This document shows positions 61,738 through 64,000 of a stretch of DNA of 64,000 bases, piece after piece. The notes under the pieces are model-generated. The model was not told the DNA's origin. It made no database searches and saw only the letters and a program-made list of their open reading frames with translations. The stretch spans positions 154,728-218,727 of the forward strand of contig NZ_RQXT01000005.1 of the NCBI RefSeq assembly GCF_003863365.1, in the 5' to 3' direction. Within the stretch, counting starts at the first letter, position 1. The number at the start of each line of letters is the position of its first letter. The DNA is from Mesorhizobium tamadayense (GTDB lineage: Bacteria > Pseudomonadota > Alphaproteobacteria > Rhizobiales > Rhizobiaceae). A program made the translations under genes and the position numbers.

Positions 61738-62634
61738 ATGTGCGGAATCGTCGGACTTTTCCTCAAGGACAAGGCGCTGGAGCCGAAGCTCGGCGCGATG
61801 CTGTCGGAGATGCTGGTCTCGCTCAGCGACCGCGGTCCGGACAGCGCCGGCATCGCCATCTATGGCGCGCCGACCGGCAACGAGGCCAAGATCACCGTGC
61901 AGTCGCCGAAGCCCGAGCGCGATTTTCGCGGCCTCGACGTTGACCTTGCCAAGGCGGTGGGCGCGCCGGTGAGCGTCGCCGTGAAATCGACGCACGCGGT
62001 CATCAGGACGACGCCGGAGAAGGTCGACACTGCACGCGAGGCATTGCAATCGCTGCGGCCCGATATCCGCATCATGGGCGCCGGCGAAGCGGTCGAGATC
62101 TACAAGGAAGTCGGCCTGCCGGAAGCCGTCGTCGAGCGCTTCGGCGTGCGCTCGATGACCGGCACGCACGGTATCGGTCATACCCGCATGGCGACGGAAT
62201 CGGCGGTCACCACGATGGGCGCGCATCCCTTCTCGACCGGCGCCGACCAGTGCCTGGTGCACAACGGTTCGCTCTCCAACCACAACAATGTGCGGCGCGA
62301 GCTGGTGCGCGAAGGCATGACCTTCGAGACCGAGAACGACACCGAGGTGGCGGCCGCCTATCTCTCCAACAGGATGGCGCATGGCAAGAATCTCGGCGAG
62401 GCGCTCGAAGACACGCTCTCCGATCTCGACGGCTTCTTCACCTTCGTCGTCGGCACCAAGAACGGCTTCGGCGTGGTGCGCGATCCGATCGCCTGCAAGC
62501 CCGCCGTGATGGCCGAGACCGACCAGTATGTCGCCTTCGGCTCGGAATATCGCGCGCTCACCAAGCTGCCCGGCATAGACAATGCGAGGGTTTGGGAACC
62601 GGAGCCCGCAACCGTCTATTTCTGGGAGCATTGA
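61738..62634 (+). CDS. glxB: Class II glutamine amidotransferase, GlxB / N-methylglutamate synthase subunit A type
   Basis: 298 residues beginning MCGIVGLF, with Cys2 as the N-terminal nucleophile. RGPDSAG at residues 32-38, HTRMATES, HNGSLSNHNNVRREL and ENDTEVAA are glutaminase motifs of the PurF/GltB class. A central insertion of about 90 residues is usual for GlxB. It hydrolyses glutamine and passes ammonia, or in MgsA an amine, to the synthase subunits encoded next. It has its own ribosome site (CGGAGG) and starts 84 nt after the 110-aa gene. Rhizobial glxBCD and methylotroph mgsABC are homologous, so the substrate is uncertain. Confidence 0.9.
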   Translation: MCGIVGLFLKDKALEPKLGAMLSEMLVSLSDRGPDSAGIAIYGAPTGNEAKITVQSPKPERDFRGLDVDLAKAVGAPVSVAVKSTHAVIRTTPEKVDTAREALQSLRPDIRIMGAGEAVEIYKEVGLPEAVVERFGVRSMTGTHGIGHTRMATESAVTTMGAHPFSTGADQCLVHNGSLSNHNNVRRELVREGMTFETENDTEVAAAYLSNRMAHGKNLGEALEDTLSDLDGFFTFVVGTKNGFGVVRDPIACKPAVMAETDQYVAFGSEYRALTKLPGIDNARVWEPEPATVYFWEH

Positions 62635-62638
62635 GTTC

Positions 62639-63370
62639 ATGCCCGCAACAACCATGCCGAAGGCGCAGCGCGAGCAAGGCCATGCAAGGGTCTTCGATCT
62701 CGGCCAGCAGTCCCTGCGTGAGCTGAACCAGGCGCTTCATCAGCTGACCCCCGGCTCGAACGAGACCGCCTGGGAAGTGCTCAACCCGAAAGGCAGCCAT
62801 TCGGTCGCCGTCGGCGTCGACCAGCCGATCAGCGTCGATGTGCGCGGCAGCGTCGGCTATTACTGCGCCGGCATGAATGATGGCGCCGCCATCACCGTGC
62901 ATGGCTCGGCCGGCCCCGGCGTCGGCGAGAACATGATGTCGGGCCAAATCGTGGTCAAAGGCGATGCCAGCCAGTATGCCGGCGCCACCGGCCGCGGCGG
63001 CCTGCTGGTCATCGAAGGCAACGCTTCCTCGCGCTGCGGCATCTCGATGAAGGGCATCGACATCGTCGTGCACGGCAATATCGGCCACATGTCGGCCTTC
63101 ATGGCGCAGTCCGGCAATCTGGTCGTGCTGGGCGATGCCGGCGATGCGCTGGGCGACTCCATCTACGAGGCGCGGCTCTTCGTGCGCGGCAAGGTCGAGA
63201 GCCTCGGCGCCGACTGCATCGCCAAGGAGATGCGGCCCGAGCATATCGAACTGCTGCAAGGCCTGCTCGACCGCGCCGGCGTCACCGGCGTCAAGCCGTC
63301 GGAGTTCAAGCGCTACGGCTCGGCCCGCACGCTCTACAATTTCAACATCGACAACGCCGATGCGTATTGA
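62639..63370 (+). CDS. glxC: Glutamate synthase alpha-domain-like protein, GlxC
   Basis: 243 residues from ATG 62639, 4 nt after the glxB stop. It corresponds to the GXGXG beta-helix at the C-terminus of GltB; repeats such as GSAGPGVGENMMSGQIVVKG and GRGGLLVIEGNASSRCGISM are visible. The beta-helix is structural and shapes the ammonia channel in glutamate synthase. It forms a complex with GlxB and GlxD. An ATG five codons later is a minor alternative. Confidence 0.92.
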   Translation: MPATTMPKAQREQGHARVFDLGQQSLRELNQALHQLTPGSNETAWEVLNPKGSHSVAVGVDQPISVDVRGSVGYYCAGMNDGAAITVHGSAGPGVGENMMSGQIVVKGDASQYAGATGRGGLLVIEGNASSRCGISMKGIDIVVHGNIGHMSAFMAQSGNLVVLGDAGDALGDSIYEARLFVRGKVESLGADCIAKEMRPEHIELLQGLLDRAGVTGVKPSEFKRYGSARTLYNFNIDNADAY

Positions 63371-63376
63371 GGCAAG

Positions 63377-64000
63377 ATGACCTACCGCAACCCGCCGACG
63401 ACGCCGCGCAAGTCCGCGATCTTCGACGACTACACGCTTTCCGAAATTCGTCGTGCCGCCGCGACCGGCATCTACGACATCCGCGGCGCCGGCGCCAAGC
63501 GCAAGCTGCCGCATTTCGACGACCTGCTTTTCCTCGGCGCCTCGATCTCGCGCTATCCGCTGGAAGGCTATCGCGAGCGCTGCGACACCAGCGTGGTGCT
63601 TGGCGCGCGCCACGCCCGGAAACCGATCGAGCTGAAGATCCCGATCACCATTGCCGGCATGAGCTTTGGGTCGCTCTCCGGCCCGGCCAAGGAAGCGCTG
63701 GGTCGTGGCGCCTCGCTTTCCGGCACCTCGACCACCACCGGCGACGGCGGCATGACCGAGGAAGAGCGCGGCCATTCCAAGACCCTGGTCTACCAGTACC
63801 TGCCCTCGCGCTACGGCATGAACCCGCGCGACCTACGCCGCGCCGACGCCATCGAGGTTGTCGTCGGCCAGGGCGCCAAGCCCGGCGGCGGCGGCATGCT
63901 GCTTGGCCAGAAGATCTCGGACCGCGTCGCCGAGATGCGCACGCTGCCCAAGGGCATCGACCAGCGCTCGGCCTCGCGCCATCCCGACTGGACCGGTCCC
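63377..64000 (+). CDS. glxD: Glutamate synthase FMN-domain-like protein, GlxD (3' end outside window)
   Basis: 208 codons are visible from ATG 63377, 6 nt after the glxC stop; the frame is open at the right edge (full proteins are about 440 residues). It matches the FMN-binding synthase domain of GltB: PITIAGMSFGSLSGPAKEAL (about residue 90) is the conserved flavin/substrate block, followed by TTTGDGGMTEEERGHSKTLV and VVGQGAKPGGGGMLLGQKIS. In the NMG pathway the homologue MgsC makes N-methylglutamate from glutamate and methylamine; in rhizobial glx clusters glnT usually follows. Confidence 0.92.
   Translation, partial: MTYRNPPTTPRKSAIFDDYTLSEIRRAAATGIYDIRGAGAKRKLPHFDDLLFLGASISRYPLEGYRERCDTSVVLGARHARKPIELKIPITIAGMSFGSLSGPAKEALGRGASLSGTSTTTGDGGMTEEERGHSKTLVYQYLPSRYGMNPRDLRRADAIEVVVGQGAKPGGGGMLLGQKISDRVAEMRTLPKGIDQRSASRHPDWTGP

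Overview
This window looks like chromosome of a Mesorhizobium-type alphaproteobacterium (Hyphomicrobiales). The evidence is high GC with C/G-ending codons, a bacA peptide transporter, a glxBCD-type glutamate-synthase-like cluster, an alpha-r14/cuckoo-type small RNA, RIME-like palindromic repeats, and a very high density of ABC uptake operons with GntR, LacI, SorC, LysR and XRE-cupin regulators. No rRNA, tRNA, phage, IS element or CRISPR array was seen. Species identity is inference.

Layout. 1-8.5 kb: a partial YfgM-like membrane protein, a deacetylase-fold protein, bacA (locally AT-richer than its neighbours), an MFS exporter, a LysR regulator, an M29 aminopeptidase, and small genes (DUF488, ArsC-like, SnoaL-like) separated by palindromic repeats. 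8.6-17.7 kb: one long minus-strand operon (polyamine-type ABC transporter, gamma-glutamyltransferase, acyl-CoA ligase, PanE-like reductase) divergent from a GntR gene with a TTGTATACAA operator between them. 17.7-25.1 kb: a second polyamine-type ABC transporter with an XRE-cupin repressor and a PuuB/DadA-like FAD oxidoreductase, plus a divergent fumarylacetoacetase-family enzyme; similar 25-nt dyads precede both transcription units of this set. 25.3-29.3 kb: an FrcBCA-like sugar ABC operon with a LacI regulator, followed by the small RNA at about 29405-29520. 29.6-35.2 kb: a TetR-controlled RND efflux pump with two tandem operators.

36.1-47.5 kb: a GntR gene, an enolase-superfamily enzyme, a dipeptide-type ABC cassette whose first permease gene lacks any normal start codon, a LysR gene, and a second Tat-type binding protein followed by a protein with two DUF427-like repeats. 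47.6-57.0 kb: a carbohydrate catabolic locus (SAF-domain oxidoreductase, FGGY kinase, SorC regulator, ribose-type ABC transporter, two short-chain dehydrogenases) with similar 34-nt dyads at its two promoters. 57.1-64.0 kb: an XRE-cupin regulator, a RIME, and an operon of three small membrane proteins, an APC-family permease, two unassigned proteins and glxB-glxC-glxD (cut by the window end). GlxBCD resemble the subunits of N-methylglutamate synthase, so this end may handle methylated amines or another amine. The APC permease with three co-encoded small membrane proteins is the best candidate here for an undescribed system.
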